In this document: one piece after another, positions 45,101 through 54,953 of the stretch
Layout of the letters: each line of letters opens with the position of its first letter
Numbering within the stretch: the first letter of the stretch is position 1
Source: Thalassotalea sp. ND16A
Lineage (GTDB): Bacteria; Pseudomonadota; Gammaproteobacteria; Enterobacterales; Alteromonadaceae
Direction: 5' to 3'
Assembly (NCBI RefSeq): GCF_000764205.1
Contig: NZ_JQDZ01000114.1
Span: 44,851 to 108,850 of the forward strand
DNA length: 64,000 nucleotides
Notes under the pieces: model-generated
Told to the model about the DNA's origin: nothing
The model's input: only the letters and a program-made list of their open reading frames with translations
Database searches by the model: none
Position numbers and translations under genes: made by a program

Positions 45101-46159
45101 TTACTCAGAATTTTCATTAGATTCCTTGGCAGAATTTTCCCTTAACCGTTGTCGGTAATTTGCCTTTGCCAATTTTTGCATATCTGCAACTTTGTCGCTT
45201 TCATCGACAATTTCTCTGCCCAATATGGTTTCAATCGCATCTTCAAGCGTTACGATACCTGCCGTTTGGCCAAAATGATCTTCCACCAAAAAGATATGCT
45301 CATGGCGTTTAATAAACAGATCCAGTAAATTTAACACCGGAAAGCTTTCCGAGATCCGATACAAAGGGGTGGCAATATCTTTTAATAATACAGCGCCATT
45401 ACCATTGAGTTCGCTTTCATATAACTGACCTTTTATGATCACCCCGGTAATGGTATCTATGCTGTTGTGATAAATGGGAATGCGGGTAAAGGTTGCGGTT
45501 TGTTCTATTGCCAAGGCCGCACTTACGGTCATATTCTGATCCAAAGCATGAACGACACTGCGTGGCGTGAGAATGTCTTCGCTATTGGCATCGCGTAACT
45601 TTAAAATATTTTCAACCAGTTGATTTTCCTGGCTGGCGATTGCCCCGTCTTTATAACTTAACGAAGCAACGGCTAAAACTTCTTCTCGGCTGGTTTCATG
45701 AGCACTCTTGCTAGAAAACAACTTAGTCACCCGCGTTGACAACCAAACCAGTGGATAGACGATTTTTACCAAAAAAGCGATAACATACGCTGAGGGAATG
45801 GCCAATTGTCGCCAAAATGTGGCGCCAAGTGTTTTCGGGATAATTTCTGATAAATATAAAATGGCCAGAGTCAGCAAAAAAGCAATTAAGGTTTCCCATT
45901 TTTCGCCAAACACCCGAATCGCCTGAGCACCTACCCCGGCAGCACCCATGGTATGAGCGAAAGTATTTAAAATCAGAATACTGGAAAGAGACTGATCCAA
46001 ATTGGTTTTCACCTTTGTTAGGGTTTGCCCACCTTTACTTTTGTTTTTCGAGGTGCGAGCAATAAAACTGGGGGTTATCGACAACAGTACAGCTTCAAGC
46101 ACTGAACAAATAAAAGAGACGCCAATGGCGATAGATAGATAAACAATTAATAGGGTCAT
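45101..46159 (-). CDS. CNNM/DUF21-CBS transporter-like protein (hemolysin-C type)
   Basis: The 352-aa protein has an N-terminal DUF21 membrane domain (about 1-185; ALSEIIPKTLG-like block LYLSEIIPKTLGATFW), then a CBS pair (about 195-320: ILTPRSVVHALDQNMTVSAA, FTRIPIYHNSIDTITGVI, HIFLVEDHFGQTAGIVTLED). Relatives (CorB/CorC/CNNM) export Mg2+ or regulate its transport. No CorC-HlyC C-terminal domain: it ends shortly after the CBS pair. Confidence 0.82.
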   Translation of the reverse strand: MTLLIVYLSIAIGVSFICSVLEAVLLSITPSFIARTSKNKSKGGQTLTKVKTNLDQSLSSILILNTFAHTMGAAGVGAQAIRVFGEKWETLIAFLLTLAILYLSEIIPKTLGATFWRQLAIPSAYVIAFLVKIVYPLVWLSTRVTKLFSSKSAHETSREEVLAVASLSYKDGAIASQENQLVENILKLRDANSEDILTPRSVVHALDQNMTVSAALAIEQTATFTRIPIYHNSIDTITGVIIKGQLYESELNGNGAVLLKDIATPLYRISESFPVLNLLDLFIKRHEHIFLVEDHFGQTAGIVTLEDAIETILGREIVDESDKVADMQKLAKANYRQRLRENSAKESNENSE

Positions 46160-46296
46160 TTACAGTTTGAATCGTTAACGGTAAGAAAGTTCGTTTAGTT
46201 TACCCAAAAATATATAAAAATGTTATGACTAACCGTAACTTAGAGATAAATATCTTGAAAGACCATAAATGCAGTCACTTTCAGCAGTATTCTCGA

Positions 46297-46695
46297 CTAG
46301 ATAATTTGAAAATATTGTAATGTGGCGATGATCCAAATTACCTTTAAAAACATTAAGGCAATAAACACCAGCGCCGAGCCAATATCCTTTGCCCGGCCAA
46401 TGAGTTCATCGTGTTGCAAGGTTATCTTGTCGGCCAAGGCCTCTAGCGCAGAATTTACCAGCTCAGCAAACAATAAAAACAATAAACTGAACAACAGCAT
46501 TAACCAATGGTTGACCGAAGTCGCGATAACAAACGAAAACGGCAGTAGCACCAGTACTAAAACCGATTCCTGACGAAATGCAGCCTCATGTTGCCACGCG
46601 GCTTTAAAACCTAGCAACGAACAGTAAGTTGCCTTAAACAGGCGTTTTAACCCTGTACCATTGGGCTTGTTTAGCGGTTGTTGGTTGTTATTCAT
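46297..46695 (-). CDS. dgkA: Diacylglycerol kinase
   Basis: The 132-aa integral membrane kinase has the conserved ELVNSALEALADKITLQHD (E and N for metal and catalysis) and a GLKRLFKATYCSLLGFKAAW opening. Three helices. It recycles diacylglycerol to phosphatidate in the inner membrane. Divergent from the GGDEF-EAL gene. Confidence 0.9.
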   Translation of the reverse strand: MNNNQQPLNKPNGTGLKRLFKATYCSLLGFKAAWQHEAAFRQESVLVLVLLPFSFVIATSVNHWLMLLFSLLFLLFAELVNSALEALADKITLQHDELIGRAKDIGSALVFIALMFLKVIWIIATLQYFQII

Positions 46696-46960
46696 AGAAC
46701 TGGTCTGATTATTCTGCTTCGCTCATTTAGTAAGACATTATATTTAATAACGTTTTAATATGCGAGCAACAAAAATTAACGGTAATGAAAGCAGACGAAA
46801 AAAGGGATTTTTTCGCCGCTCCATCTTATTAAACATTGCATTTTTCCCCATAGTTACCTAAGGTAAGATGATAAAAATAAGTTTCTATATTTTAATTTCA
46901 AGTGATTGAAAGTAATAAAAATAACTACAATAAATTTAGATTCGAGGGATCTCTTTACCT

Positions 46961-48868
46961 ATGTCGACTTTTTCGCGCATATTTTTCAAAAATATTGCTC
47001 TTACCATCATCTTCTGTGTTTGTTATTTCAGTTTTAGCTTTTATAGCTTAAACAATTTTGTCATTGAAGAGCAAAGCGCTCACCAGGTATCTCTAAAAAA
47101 AATTACCGAACATTATAAAGACGATGATCTTAAAGGGTTTTCAAGGCAGTTAAAGTTAGCCTTTGAATACGATGAACTGTTGATCAGCAATTTTAATGAT
47201 GAAGTTATCTATAGCTATAAAAATGAAAACGCTACATTTAACCCGTTAACGCTTATCGACAATGAAGTGCCGTTAAGCACGGTAAAAAACAATGCGCTAG
47301 CTATTTTTATCAAATATCGGGTAAATAACGATCAACTGTATAAGGTGTATTACACCATCACTTCGTTTGTCATCGCGGTTGTTTTGTTAGTGTTGATTTT
47401 GGGCTCGTTCATTACCAACTCGATCATCAACAGCTCCAGTAGTAAAGCAAAAAGATACATTTCCAAATTAATTGCCGTAGAAATTAAAACAGCGCTTGAA
47501 TCTACAGGCCCGCCCAATACATTAAAACTGCCGAAAGAATTTGCAGAAATGAATAGCGTGCTTGTGCAATTACAATCGTTTGTAAGTAACAAACAGCTCA
47601 AATTCGAAGAATTACAACAAACGGCGTTTATTGATCACTTAACCGATTTGGAAAATCGCAGTAGCTTTGTTGATTTTTTCGATAATTACATAGAGCAAAG
47701 TAAAGAATCGGCTTTTGGCGTGTTAATTATTACCCGCTGTTCCGAGTTGATGACGATAAATCAAATACATAGTTACCAAGAAGGCGACAGATACATTCGC
47801 CAGGTAGCCAATATCTTAAAAAAACAAGTACAACATATCGACTCGGCCCATGTGTACCGGTTGAATGGTTCTGACTTTGCAATATTTTTACCAAATACCA
47901 CGGTAAATCAAGCGGAAAAGTTTTGTGCTGAGTTAACCGGATTATTTAATGAATACCAACAATTTGCAGATTACGATTCTATTGCCTACTCAGGCATCGT
48001 AAAACTCGATTTGCAAAAACCTCTTGGTGAAATGCTGGCATTGGCTGATTCAGCGATAAGTCTGGCACAAACCCGTAATAAAAATTCCTGGTATGTGCAA
48101 AGCGACCCACAATTACTAAAAAGTGAAACGGCTGGTTTTGGCAATCAAAACTGGAATAAAGAAATTAGTTTCGTAATTGAACACCAGAGTGCTTCCCTGT
48201 TATCACAGGTCATTCAACCAAACAGTAGAAATAACCGTATTTATAACGAGGTGTTATCCCGTTTCACCAGCTCTGAAGGGGATATTTTACCGACAGAGAC
48301 GTTTATCGCGATGGCTGAAAAACTTGATAAAATCATCTTAATTGACCGCCTGGTAATTGAAAAAACCCTAGTGGAAATAAAAGCTAAAAATCTAAGTGAA
48401 CAAGCCTTTGGCATAAACTTAAGCACCCGTTCAATCCACGATCAACATTTTGTCATATGGTTAGAGCGCCGTTTATTAAAAGATCACGATATCGCCACGC
48501 GCTTAATATTTGAAATTAGTGAATATGGTTTAGAGCAAAATATCAGAGGCAGTAAGCACTTTATTGAAATGATCCACAGAGTTGGCGCGCGTATTTGTGT
48601 TGAACACTTTGGGGTCGGCGTTACCTCATTTAAGTTTTTCAGAGAATTATCTCCAGACTTCATAAAAATTGATGGCAGTTATACCCGCGATATCCACATC
48701 GATAAAAACAATCAGTATTTCTTACGTTTGATGATTGATTTAGCCCATAGATTAGGGGTTCGTGTGCTTGCCGAGAGCGTTGAAACTCAGGAGGAAAAGT
48801 GCACCTTTGATGAAATATTCGTTGATGGTTGTCAGGGATTTTATTTGGCCAAGCCTGAGCCGCTGTAG
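46961..48868 (+). CDS. Membrane protein with degenerate GGDEF and EAL domains (LapD/CsrD-like)
   Basis: The 635-aa protein has two helices (about 11-31 and 131-152) flanking a periplasmic domain of about 100 residues. A GGDEF-fold domain at about 215-380 has NGSDF (302-306) in place of GGDEF, so it should not make c-di-GMP. An EAL-fold domain at about 400-635 keeps E430-V-L, N486 (NLST), E518 (FEISE), K569 and E605 (AESVET), but has EHFGVG for DDFGTG. The loss of that Asp pair suggests binding without turnover, as in LapD or CsrD. I cannot decide between these two; no LapG-type protease is in the window. Confidence 0.75.
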   Translation: MSTFSRIFFKNIALTIIFCVCYFSFSFYSLNNFVIEEQSAHQVSLKKITEHYKDDDLKGFSRQLKLAFEYDELLISNFNDEVIYSYKNENATFNPLTLIDNEVPLSTVKNNALAIFIKYRVNNDQLYKVYYTITSFVIAVVLLVLILGSFITNSIINSSSSKAKRYISKLIAVEIKTALESTGPPNTLKLPKEFAEMNSVLVQLQSFVSNKQLKFEELQQTAFIDHLTDLENRSSFVDFFDNYIEQSKESAFGVLIITRCSELMTINQIHSYQEGDRYIRQVANILKKQVQHIDSAHVYRLNGSDFAIFLPNTTVNQAEKFCAELTGLFNEYQQFADYDSIAYSGIVKLDLQKPLGEMLALADSAISLAQTRNKNSWYVQSDPQLLKSETAGFGNQNWNKEISFVIEHQSASLLSQVIQPNSRNNRIYNEVLSRFTSSEGDILPTETFIAMAEKLDKIILIDRLVIEKTLVEIKAKNLSEQAFGINLSTRSIHDQHFVIWLERRLLKDHDIATRLIFEISEYGLEQNIRGSKHFIEMIHRVGARICVEHFGVGVTSFKFFRELSPDFIKIDGSYTRDIHIDKNNQYFLRLMIDLAHRLGVRVLAESVETQEEKCTFDEIFVDGCQGFYLAKPEPL

Positions 48869-48928
48869 CAGCGTAGGCATTAAATGATTTCAGCTGCCTT
48901 GCATTGCTAAACCCTTTAAAAACCATTA

Positions 48929-48951
48929 ATTTGTTCGTTTAATGAACAAAT
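48929..48951. promoter_or_regulatory. Palindrome ATTTGTTC...GAACAAAT upstream of rnf
   Basis: An 8-bp perfect inverted repeat with a 7-base spacer ends 24 bases before the -35 of the predicted rnf promoter. Its symmetry suits a dimeric regulator, but it could also be the tail of the GGDEF-EAL transcript. No regulator can be named. Confidence 0.3.
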
Positions 48952-48974
48952 AAAATAACCCTACAAACAACAAG

Positions 48975-49003
48975 TTGTTAAAACCTTAAGAAACTAGGAT
49001 AAT
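48975..49003 (+). promoter_or_regulatory. Predicted promoter of the rnf operon
   Basis: TTGTTA, 17 bases, GATAAT, about 45 bases before the rnfA ATG. Confidence 0.5.
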
Positions 49004-49046
49004 AGTCGGCAAGCGAAGCAATTAACTGCAGATAAAAATATTTTAA

Positions 49047-49625
49047 ATGACTGATTATCTATTACTTTTGGTTGGGACTGTGTTGGTGAACAACTTTGTT
49101 CTGGTACAGTTCTTAGGTTTATGTCCCTTCATGGGGGTCTCATCACGCACAGAAACTGCAATTGGCATGTCTTTGGCGACAACCTTTGTCCTCACGCTGG
49201 CCTCCCTGCTCAGTTATTTGTTCAGTACTTATTTGCTCCAGCCACTTGGTCTTGAATACCTTACCACTATGGGTTTTATTCTGGTCATTGCCGTGGTGGT
49301 ACAATTTACCGAAATGGTTGTGCATAAAACCAGTGCCAACCTTTATCGGCTTTTGGGTATTTTCCTGCCATTAATTACTACCAATTGTGCGGTGCTCGGC
49401 GTCGCCCTTATCAACTTGCGAGAAAATCATAACTTTTTTGAATCCATTATTTATGGATTTGGCGCCGCAGTCGGCTTTTCTATTGTATTAATTATGTTTT
49501 CCGCGATGCGTGAACGTCTGGCAAATGCCGATGTACCGAAACCTTTCCAGGGAGCGGCCATAGCCATGATCACTGCCGGTCTGATGTCATTAGCCTTTAT
49601 GGGTTTTACCGGTTTGGTGAAATAA
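49047..49625 (+). CDS. rnfA: Rnf complex subunit RnfA (RsxA)
   Basis: Inner-membrane subunit of the ferredoxin:NAD oxidoreductase that pumps Na+ or H+. The 192-aa protein has six helices and the conserved [18 protein letters not shown] (15-32) and [14 protein letters not shown], each with the Cys of the membrane iron-sulfur site. First gene of rnfABCDGE. Confidence 0.95.
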   Translation: MTDYLLLLVGTVLVNNFVLVQFLGLCPFMGVSSRTETAIGMSLATTFVLTLASLLSYLFSTYLLQPLGLEYLTTMGFILVIAVVVQFTEMVVHKTSANLYRLLGIFLPLITTNCAVLGVALINLRENHNFFESIIYGFGAAVGFSIVLIMFSAMRERLANADVPKPFQGAAIAMITAGLMSLAFMGFTGLVK

Positions 49626-49627
49626 TC

Positions 49628-50182
49628 ATGGAATTCATTTTAGCCATCGTTGTTTTTGGTTTCATCGCCATCGCTTTTGGTGCCTTGCTCGGTTTTGCCT
49701 CGGTACGTTTTAAAGTAGAAGGCGACCCACTGGTTGAACAACTTGATGCTTTATTGCCACAAACCCAATGTGGCCAATGTGGTTACCCGGGTTGTAAACC
49801 TTACGCGGAAGCGGTTGCCAATGGTGAAGCCATTAATAAATGCGCGCCGGGTGGCGAAGATACCATTAAAAAAATTGCCGATTTGATGGGCGTAGAAGTT
49901 CAGCCCCTCGATGAAACTCATCAACAAGACAATACCCCTAAAGTTGCCTTTATTATTGAAGAAGACTGTATCGGTTGTACCAAATGTATTCAGGCATGTC
50001 CGGTAGACGCCATCATGGGGGCGGCCAAACAAATGCATACTATTATCGTTGATGAATGTACCGGGTGTGATTTATGCGTTGAACCTTGCCCTGTTGACTG
50101 TATTGAAATGATCCCAATCGCACAAACACCAGAAACCTGGCAGTGGGATCTGCAATCTATCGATATTGTTCAGATAGATTAG
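49628..50182 (+). CDS. rnfB: Rnf complex subunit RnfB (RsxB), ferredoxin
   Basis: The 184-aa protein has an N-terminal membrane helix (1-25), a 4Fe-4S Fes domain ([18 protein letters not shown] with a distal Cys in INKCAPGG) and two ferredoxin clusters ([18 protein letters not shown] and [18 protein letters not shown]). Two bases after rnfA. Entry point of electrons. Confidence 0.95.
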   Translation: MEFILAIVVFGFIAIAFGALLGFASVRFKVEGDPLVEQLDALLPQTQCGQCGYPGCKPYAEAVANGEAINKCAPGGEDTIKKIADLMGVEVQPLDETHQQDNTPKVAFIIEEDCIGCTKCIQACPVDAIMGAAKQMHTIIVDECTGCDLCVEPCPVDCIEMIPIAQTPETWQWDLQSIDIVQID

Positions 50183-50193
50183 GAGTTGTTGTA

Positions 50194-52233
50194 ATGGAAT
50201 CTATCATTGACCGTATTGAAAAAAATCATTTCTGGAAGTTTGCCGGCGGTATTCACCCGCCACAGCAAAAATTTTTAAGTAACGATAAACCGATAAAAAC
50301 CATAGAGCTTGCCGACGAATTAATTTTGCCGTTGAAACAGCACATAGGTAAATCTGGTGAAGTGTTAGTGAGCATTGGCGACAGGGTGTTAAAAGGTCAG
50401 CCATTAACCCATAATGACACCCCGATGAGCGTGCCGGTACACGCACCGACTTCGGGCATAGTTAGTGCCATTAAAAACTCTACCATCGCCCATCCATCGG
50501 GCATGGCCGAGTTATGCTTAATGCTCAAGCCTGATGGTTTAGACCAATGGCGTGAACGACACGTCGTAGACGATTTTCACAGTTTATCGAAAGCCGAACT
50601 TATTGATAAAATTGCCAGTGCCGGTATTGCCGGCATGGGTGGCGCAGGTTTTCCGACCAACATTAAAGTCAGTGCCAAGCCGGGCATAAAATTTTTGATC
50701 ATTAATGCGGCAGAATGTGAACCTTACATCACCGCCGATGATTTATTGATGCGCGAACACTCTGCTGCCGTAGTGAACGGCATTGATATTCTCAACGTAT
50801 TACTCGAACCCGAAAAAATTCTGATTGGCATCGAAGATAATAAGCCACAAGCCATTGCCGCTCTGCAAGCCGCAACACTCAATAAGGACAACGTACATGT
50901 GTGTGTGTTGCCGACAAAATATCCAACCGGCGGTGAAAAGCAGCTAATTAAAGCGCTAACCGGCGAGGAAGTACCCAGTGGTGTGCATCCCTTAGCCATT
51001 GGGATGGTGGTACAAAACGTAGCAACCGCATTTGCAATATCAGAAGCAATATTGAATGACACGCCACTGATCCGGCGGGTTGTCACCGTCACCGGCCAGG
51101 CGGTGAAAAAGCCACAAAATATTTGGGTGCCACTAGGCACTCCGGTAGCGCATGTACTTAAACAATGTGGTTTTGCTAAGCCTGAACAAACAGAGCAGCA
51201 ACGAGTCATTATGGGCGGGCCGTTAATGGGCTTTACTCTGCCAACACTCAATGTGCCGGTAGTAAAAATCAGTAATTGTATTCTGGTGCCAACCTTCGCC
51301 GAAATAGCTCCGGTGACTAACGAAGTGGAGTGCATTCGTTGTGGCCAGTGTGCAGAAGTATGCCCAAGCTCCCTACTTCCGCAAGAATTACAATGGCACG
51401 CCAAAGCAAAAGATTTTGACAAGTTAGAACAGTTGAACCTGTTTGACTGTATCGATTGCGGCGCCTGCGCGTATGTCTGCCCAAGTCAAATACCTCTTGT
51501 ACAATATTACCGCGTGGCAAAAGCGGAAATCAGGCACAATAAAATTCAGGAAGCTAAGGCGGAAAAAGCAAAATTGCGTTTTGAAGCAAGACAAGTTCGC
51601 CTTGAAAAAGAAAAACAGGCGCGCGAAGAAAAACATCAAAAAGCGATGGCAGCGAGAAAAGCGGCTACCAGCCCGGAAAAAGCGCAAGCCAATAATTCGG
51701 CTGTTGCCGCAGCCTTAGCCCGAGTAAAAGCGAAAAAAGCCGCTCAGGCCTCGGCTGGTGATACCACAATTGCAGCAGATACTGATGTAAAAACCAGGGC
51801 TGCACAAGCCATTGCCAGAGCGAAAGCGAAAAAAGCCGCCGCAACTAACGCCAATAAAGCACCTGCAGACTCAGATAAACCAACAGCAGAGTTGACCGCA
51901 GCAGAGCAGAAAAAGGCTCGCACCGCCGCGGCAGTTGCCAAAGCAAAGGCAAAGGCAAAAAAACAGGCCGCGAAAGTAGAAAATACTCAGCAAAATAAAC
52001 AAGCTAGCCAAGGTGAACTCGCGTTAAACACTGAAACAAACGTTGAACTGACTACAAACGAACAGAAAAAGGCAAAGATTGCTGCTGCCGTAGCTAAGGC
52101 AAAAGCCAAAGCGAACCAGCAAAACGTTGAGCCCCCTGAGCAGGCAGTATCTGATGAAGATAAAAAAGCAAAACTTGCTATCGCCGTAGCGAAAGCAAAA
52201 GCAAAGAAATTAAAAGAGCAAGAGTCTAAATAA
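50194..52233 (+). CDS. rnfC: Rnf complex subunit RnfC (RsxC), NADH/FMN-binding
   Basis: The 679-aa protein starts at the ATG at 50194 (AGGAG ten bases upstream; an upstream ATG at 50143 lies inside rnfB). The N-terminal part has GGIHPPQQK, and the nucleotide-binding block GMGGAGFPTNIKVS is followed by NAAECEPYITADD. Two 4Fe-4S motifs come next, at VECIRCGQCAEVCP and FDCIDCGACAYVCP. The last 220 residues are Ala/Lys-rich repeats built around the unit AKAKAKK, a long charged tail known from other gammaproteobacterial RnfC proteins and variable in length. Confidence 0.94.
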   Translation: MESIIDRIEKNHFWKFAGGIHPPQQKFLSNDKPIKTIELADELILPLKQHIGKSGEVLVSIGDRVLKGQPLTHNDTPMSVPVHAPTSGIVSAIKNSTIAHPSGMAELCLMLKPDGLDQWRERHVVDDFHSLSKAELIDKIASAGIAGMGGAGFPTNIKVSAKPGIKFLIINAAECEPYITADDLLMREHSAAVVNGIDILNVLLEPEKILIGIEDNKPQAIAALQAATLNKDNVHVCVLPTKYPTGGEKQLIKALTGEEVPSGVHPLAIGMVVQNVATAFAISEAILNDTPLIRRVVTVTGQAVKKPQNIWVPLGTPVAHVLKQCGFAKPEQTEQQRVIMGGPLMGFTLPTLNVPVVKISNCILVPTFAEIAPVTNEVECIRCGQCAEVCPSSLLPQELQWHAKAKDFDKLEQLNLFDCIDCGACAYVCPSQIPLVQYYRVAKAEIRHNKIQEAKAEKAKLRFEARQVRLEKEKQAREEKHQKAMAARKAATSPEKAQANNSAVAAALARVKAKKAAQASAGDTTIAADTDVKTRAAQAIARAKAKKAAATNANKAPADSDKPTAELTAAEQKKARTAAAVAKAKAKAKKQAAKVENTQQNKQASQGELALNTETNVELTTNEQKKAKIAAAVAKAKAKANQQNVEPPEQAVSDEDKKAKLAIAVAKAKAKKLKEQESK

Positions 52234-52235
52234 AT

Positions 52236-53294
52236 ATGGCATTTTTCATAGCAAGCTCACCACATAATCATATTCAAGCTGAAACATCAGCACTCATGCG
52301 CCTGGTTATTATGGCCGCAATACCGGGTGTTATTGCGCAGTGGTATTTTTTTGGTTGGGGTTCAATTATTCAAATCTGTTTGGCCATCACCTTTGCGGTG
52401 CTGGCTGAAATCACGTTTTTAGCGATACGTGATAAAAACATCAAAGCCCAAATCACCGACTTCTCAGCGGTACTAACCGGCTTGCTTATTGGCATATCGG
52501 TTCCCTCCATTGCACCTTGGTGGATAACCGTGATCGGCAGCGTATTTGCCATTATGGTGGTAAAACAACTGTATGGTGGATTAGGTTTTAACCTGTTTAA
52601 TCCGGCGATGGCCGCCTATGTAATGTTACTTATCTCCTTCCCGGTACAAATGACATCATGGCAACCGGCCAATGAGTTATTAACCCATGACATTAGCTTT
52701 TTTAATCATTTGTGGTTGATACTCACCGGCTATACCTGGGAAGGTTTCTCGGTCGAACAAATCCGCATGAACATTGATGGCATCACCATGGCCACACCTC
52801 TTGATACGTTAAAAACGGATTTAACCTTAGGCCTGACTGTATTTGAAAGTATCAGCAATCCGGTGTTTGGTGAAAACTTTAGTGTCGGTTGGGAGTGGGT
52901 AAATGCCGGTTTCTTTCTTGGTGGCATATTTTTAATCGCGAAAAAAGCGATAGATTGGGTGATCCCGGTAAGTTTCTTAACTGCGTTATGGCTATTCTCC
53001 TTTATCGCGTTTAGCTTAAGCCCAGACAGTAGTGCTTCTACCATGTTTCACTGGTTAGCCGGCGGCACCATGTTAGGTGCATTTTTCATCTTAACCGACC
53101 CGGTATCGGCGGCAACAACCCGTAAAGGCAGAGTTACCTATGCCGCCCTGGTCGCTTTGCTGGTATATATTATTCGTAAATTTGGCGGGTATCCGGATGC
53201 CATTGCCTTTGCGGTATTAATTGCCAATATGGCCGTACCATTAATCGATCAATACACCAGACCAAGAACCTATGGTCATAAGGGTGCAGAATAA
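52236..53294 (+). CDS. rnfD: Rnf complex subunit RnfD (RsxD)
   Basis: The 352-aa membrane protein has about nine helices. The Thr that carries covalent FMN is expected in the block DGITMATPLDTLK. GLGFNLFNPAMAAYVMLLIS and GGTMLGAFFILTDPVSAAT are conserved blocks of the NqrB/RnfD family. Two bases after rnfC. Confidence 0.95.
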   Translation: MAFFIASSPHNHIQAETSALMRLVIMAAIPGVIAQWYFFGWGSIIQICLAITFAVLAEITFLAIRDKNIKAQITDFSAVLTGLLIGISVPSIAPWWITVIGSVFAIMVVKQLYGGLGFNLFNPAMAAYVMLLISFPVQMTSWQPANELLTHDISFFNHLWLILTGYTWEGFSVEQIRMNIDGITMATPLDTLKTDLTLGLTVFESISNPVFGENFSVGWEWVNAGFFLGGIFLIAKKAIDWVIPVSFLTALWLFSFIAFSLSPDSSASTMFHWLAGGTMLGAFFILTDPVSAATTRKGRVTYAALVALLVYIIRKFGGYPDAIAFAVLIANMAVPLIDQYTRPRTYGHKGAE

Positions 53295-53296
53295 CC

Positions 53297-53935
53297 ATGA
53301 AAGTAGCCATTCAAAATAATGCCAAAGTGTTAGCACTGTTTGCTGTTGCCTGCACCGCTTTAGTGTCTTTGGTCAGTTTACTGACAAAAGACACTATTGC
53401 CCGCCAAGAGCAGCAACAATTATTGTCGACCCTGCATCAAGTCATTGCGCCCGAGCGCATCAACAATGATTTATACCAGGATTGCCAGTTTATCAAAGAT
53501 GAAGAGTATTTAGGCTCCAACCAAAGCCAAACGGCTTACATTGCGCGCATGGATCACGTTCCCGTCGCTGTTGCAATCACCAGTGTTGCACCCGATGGTT
53601 ATAATGGCAATATTCAACTGTTAGTTGCCATCAATGTCGACGGCACACTGAGTGGTGTACGAGTGTTAAAACATAAAGAAACGCCAGGTTTGGGTGATAA
53701 GATCGAAACACGAAAAAGTGAATGGGTTTACAACTTTAATGATAAAGACATTATCGATGAAAAAGACTTACGTTGGGCCGTGAAAAAAGATGGTGGCATG
53801 TTTGATCAATTTACCGGGGCCACGATAACTCCGCGCGCAGTGGTAAACGCGGTGAAAAACACTATGCTCTACTTTAATCAACACCAAAAAGACATTATTA
53901 GCAATACCACATCGTGTCGAGGCCAACATGACTGA
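53297..53935 (+). CDS. rnfG: Rnf complex subunit RnfG (RsxG)
   Basis: The 212-aa protein has a single N-terminal helix (about 10-30) and a periplasmic FMN-binding domain. The flavin-carrying threonine lies in the motif [15 protein letters not shown] (S/T-G-A-T). [11 protein letters not shown] is the second family block. Overlaps rnfE by 8 bases. Confidence 0.95.
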   Translation: MKVAIQNNAKVLALFAVACTALVSLVSLLTKDTIARQEQQQLLSTLHQVIAPERINNDLYQDCQFIKDEEYLGSNQSQTAYIARMDHVPVAVAITSVAPDGYNGNIQLLVAINVDGTLSGVRVLKHKETPGLGDKIETRKSEWVYNFNDKDIIDEKDLRWAVKKDGGMFDQFTGATITPRAVVNAVKNTMLYFNQHQKDIISNTTSCRGQHD

Positions 53936-54632
53936 GCGCAGTGAATATAAAGAATTATCCTGGCAAGGGTTGTGGAAAAACAACCCTGGCCTGGTGCAAC
54001 TACTGGGCCTGTGTCCCCTGCTTGCGGTTACCACTACATTAACCAATGCAATTGGTCTTGGTTTAGCCACCTTACTAGTATTGGTTTGTTCAAATGCGAC
54101 CATTTCAGCAATTCGTCAGTGGGTGCCCAAAGAAGTACGCATTCCTATCTTTGTCTTGATCATTGCTGCATTCGTAACTTGTGTGCAGTTGTTGATGAAT
54201 GCCTTCACTTTTGGCTTGTATCAATCTCTGGGAATATTTTTACCCCTAATCGTAACCAACTGCGCCATTATTGGCCGAGCCGAGGCTTATGCTTCTAAAA
54301 ATCCGGTAAAACCGGCAAGTTTTGATGGCTTAATGATGGGGGTGGGCTTTGCGCTAGTGTTAATGACCCTTGGCGCCATACGTGAAATTTTAGGTCAAGG
54401 TACATTATTTGACGGCGCTGAATTATTACTTGGTGAATGGGCAAGCATTTTACGCATCGAAATTTTCACCTCCGATACGAGTTTCTTACTGGCCATTTTG
54501 CCACCCGGCGCATTTATCGCCATGGGCTTTTTAATTGCCGCCAAGAACGCCATCGATAGCTCAATTGCGGCAAAACAACCAAAAGCAGAAGCTAAGACCA
54601 TTGAACGAGTACGCGTAAATTTTGAAGGATAA
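53928..54632 (+). CDS. rnfE: Rnf complex subunit RnfE (RsxE)
   Basis: The 234-aa membrane protein, a relative of RnfA, has [20 protein letters not shown] near its start and [15 protein letters not shown] further on, giving the Cys pair of the shared membrane cluster. [12 protein letters not shown] is conserved. Last rnf gene; nth follows 321 bases later rather than directly. Confidence 0.95.
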   Translation: MTERSEYKELSWQGLWKNNPGLVQLLGLCPLLAVTTTLTNAIGLGLATLLVLVCSNATISAIRQWVPKEVRIPIFVLIIAAFVTCVQLLMNAFTFGLYQSLGIFLPLIVTNCAIIGRAEAYASKNPVKPASFDGLMMGVGFALVLMTLGAIREILGQGTLFDGAELLLGEWASILRIEIFTSDTSFLLAILPPGAFIAMGFLIAAKNAIDSSIAAKQPKAEAKTIERVRVNFEG

Positions 54633-54637
54633 TGGCT

Positions 54638-54723
54638 AGGTACAAGGTACAAGGTACAAGGTACAAGGTACAAGGTACAAGGTACAAGGTACAAGGTACA
54701 AGGTACAAGGTACAAGGTACAAG
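54638..54723. repeat. Heptamer tandem repeat AGGTACA, about 12 copies
   Basis: An uninterrupted run of AGGTACA units begins 6 bases after the rnfE stop. A perfect run this long should change in copy number by replication slippage. The unit contains GTAC, so single strands could fold on themselves. Similar but different heptamer array: AGCTCGT at 30695-30726. Confidence 0.92.
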
Positions 54724-54827
54724 CAGGATATTTTACATCTAACTGAGATCGCAGCAAGTTAATTGCTCGAATGATAAAATTGCATTGGGTTACCGCAGAC
54801 TGCCATTTGCTCGTAGCTTAATTGAAA

Positions 54828-54883
54828 CGAGAAACGAGAACAGATGATTCAGCGCAGCGCAAATCGTCTGTTCTCGTTTCTCG
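54828..54883. repeat. 22-bp inverted repeat around CGAGAAACGAGAACAGA
   Basis: The left arm 54828-54849 and right arm 54862-54883 pair over 22 positions with one mismatch, with a GCGCAGCGC-rich loop. It could end rnf transcription, though no T run follows directly. GAGAAACGAGAAACGA also appears near 18408. Confidence 0.65.
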
Positions 54884-54888
54884 AAGAA

Positions 54889-54913
54889 GATTTTTTGTTT
54901 CTCACAAAAAATC
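54889..54913. repeat. 10-bp inverted repeat GATTTTTTGT / ACAAAAAATC
   Basis: A perfect 10-bp AT-rich stem with loop TTCTC directly follows the larger palindrome. Both lie between rnfE and nth. Confidence 0.55.
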
Positions 54914-54953
54914 GTATGTTCTGTTCGTTAACGAAGTTATAAGAATAAATAAA

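Noticed and set aside
54638..54723. Possible CRISPR-like or coding repeat
   Set aside because: The units are seven bases with no spacers, and the only open frame (repeating LVPCTLY on the minus strand) is a translation artefact of a heptamer run.
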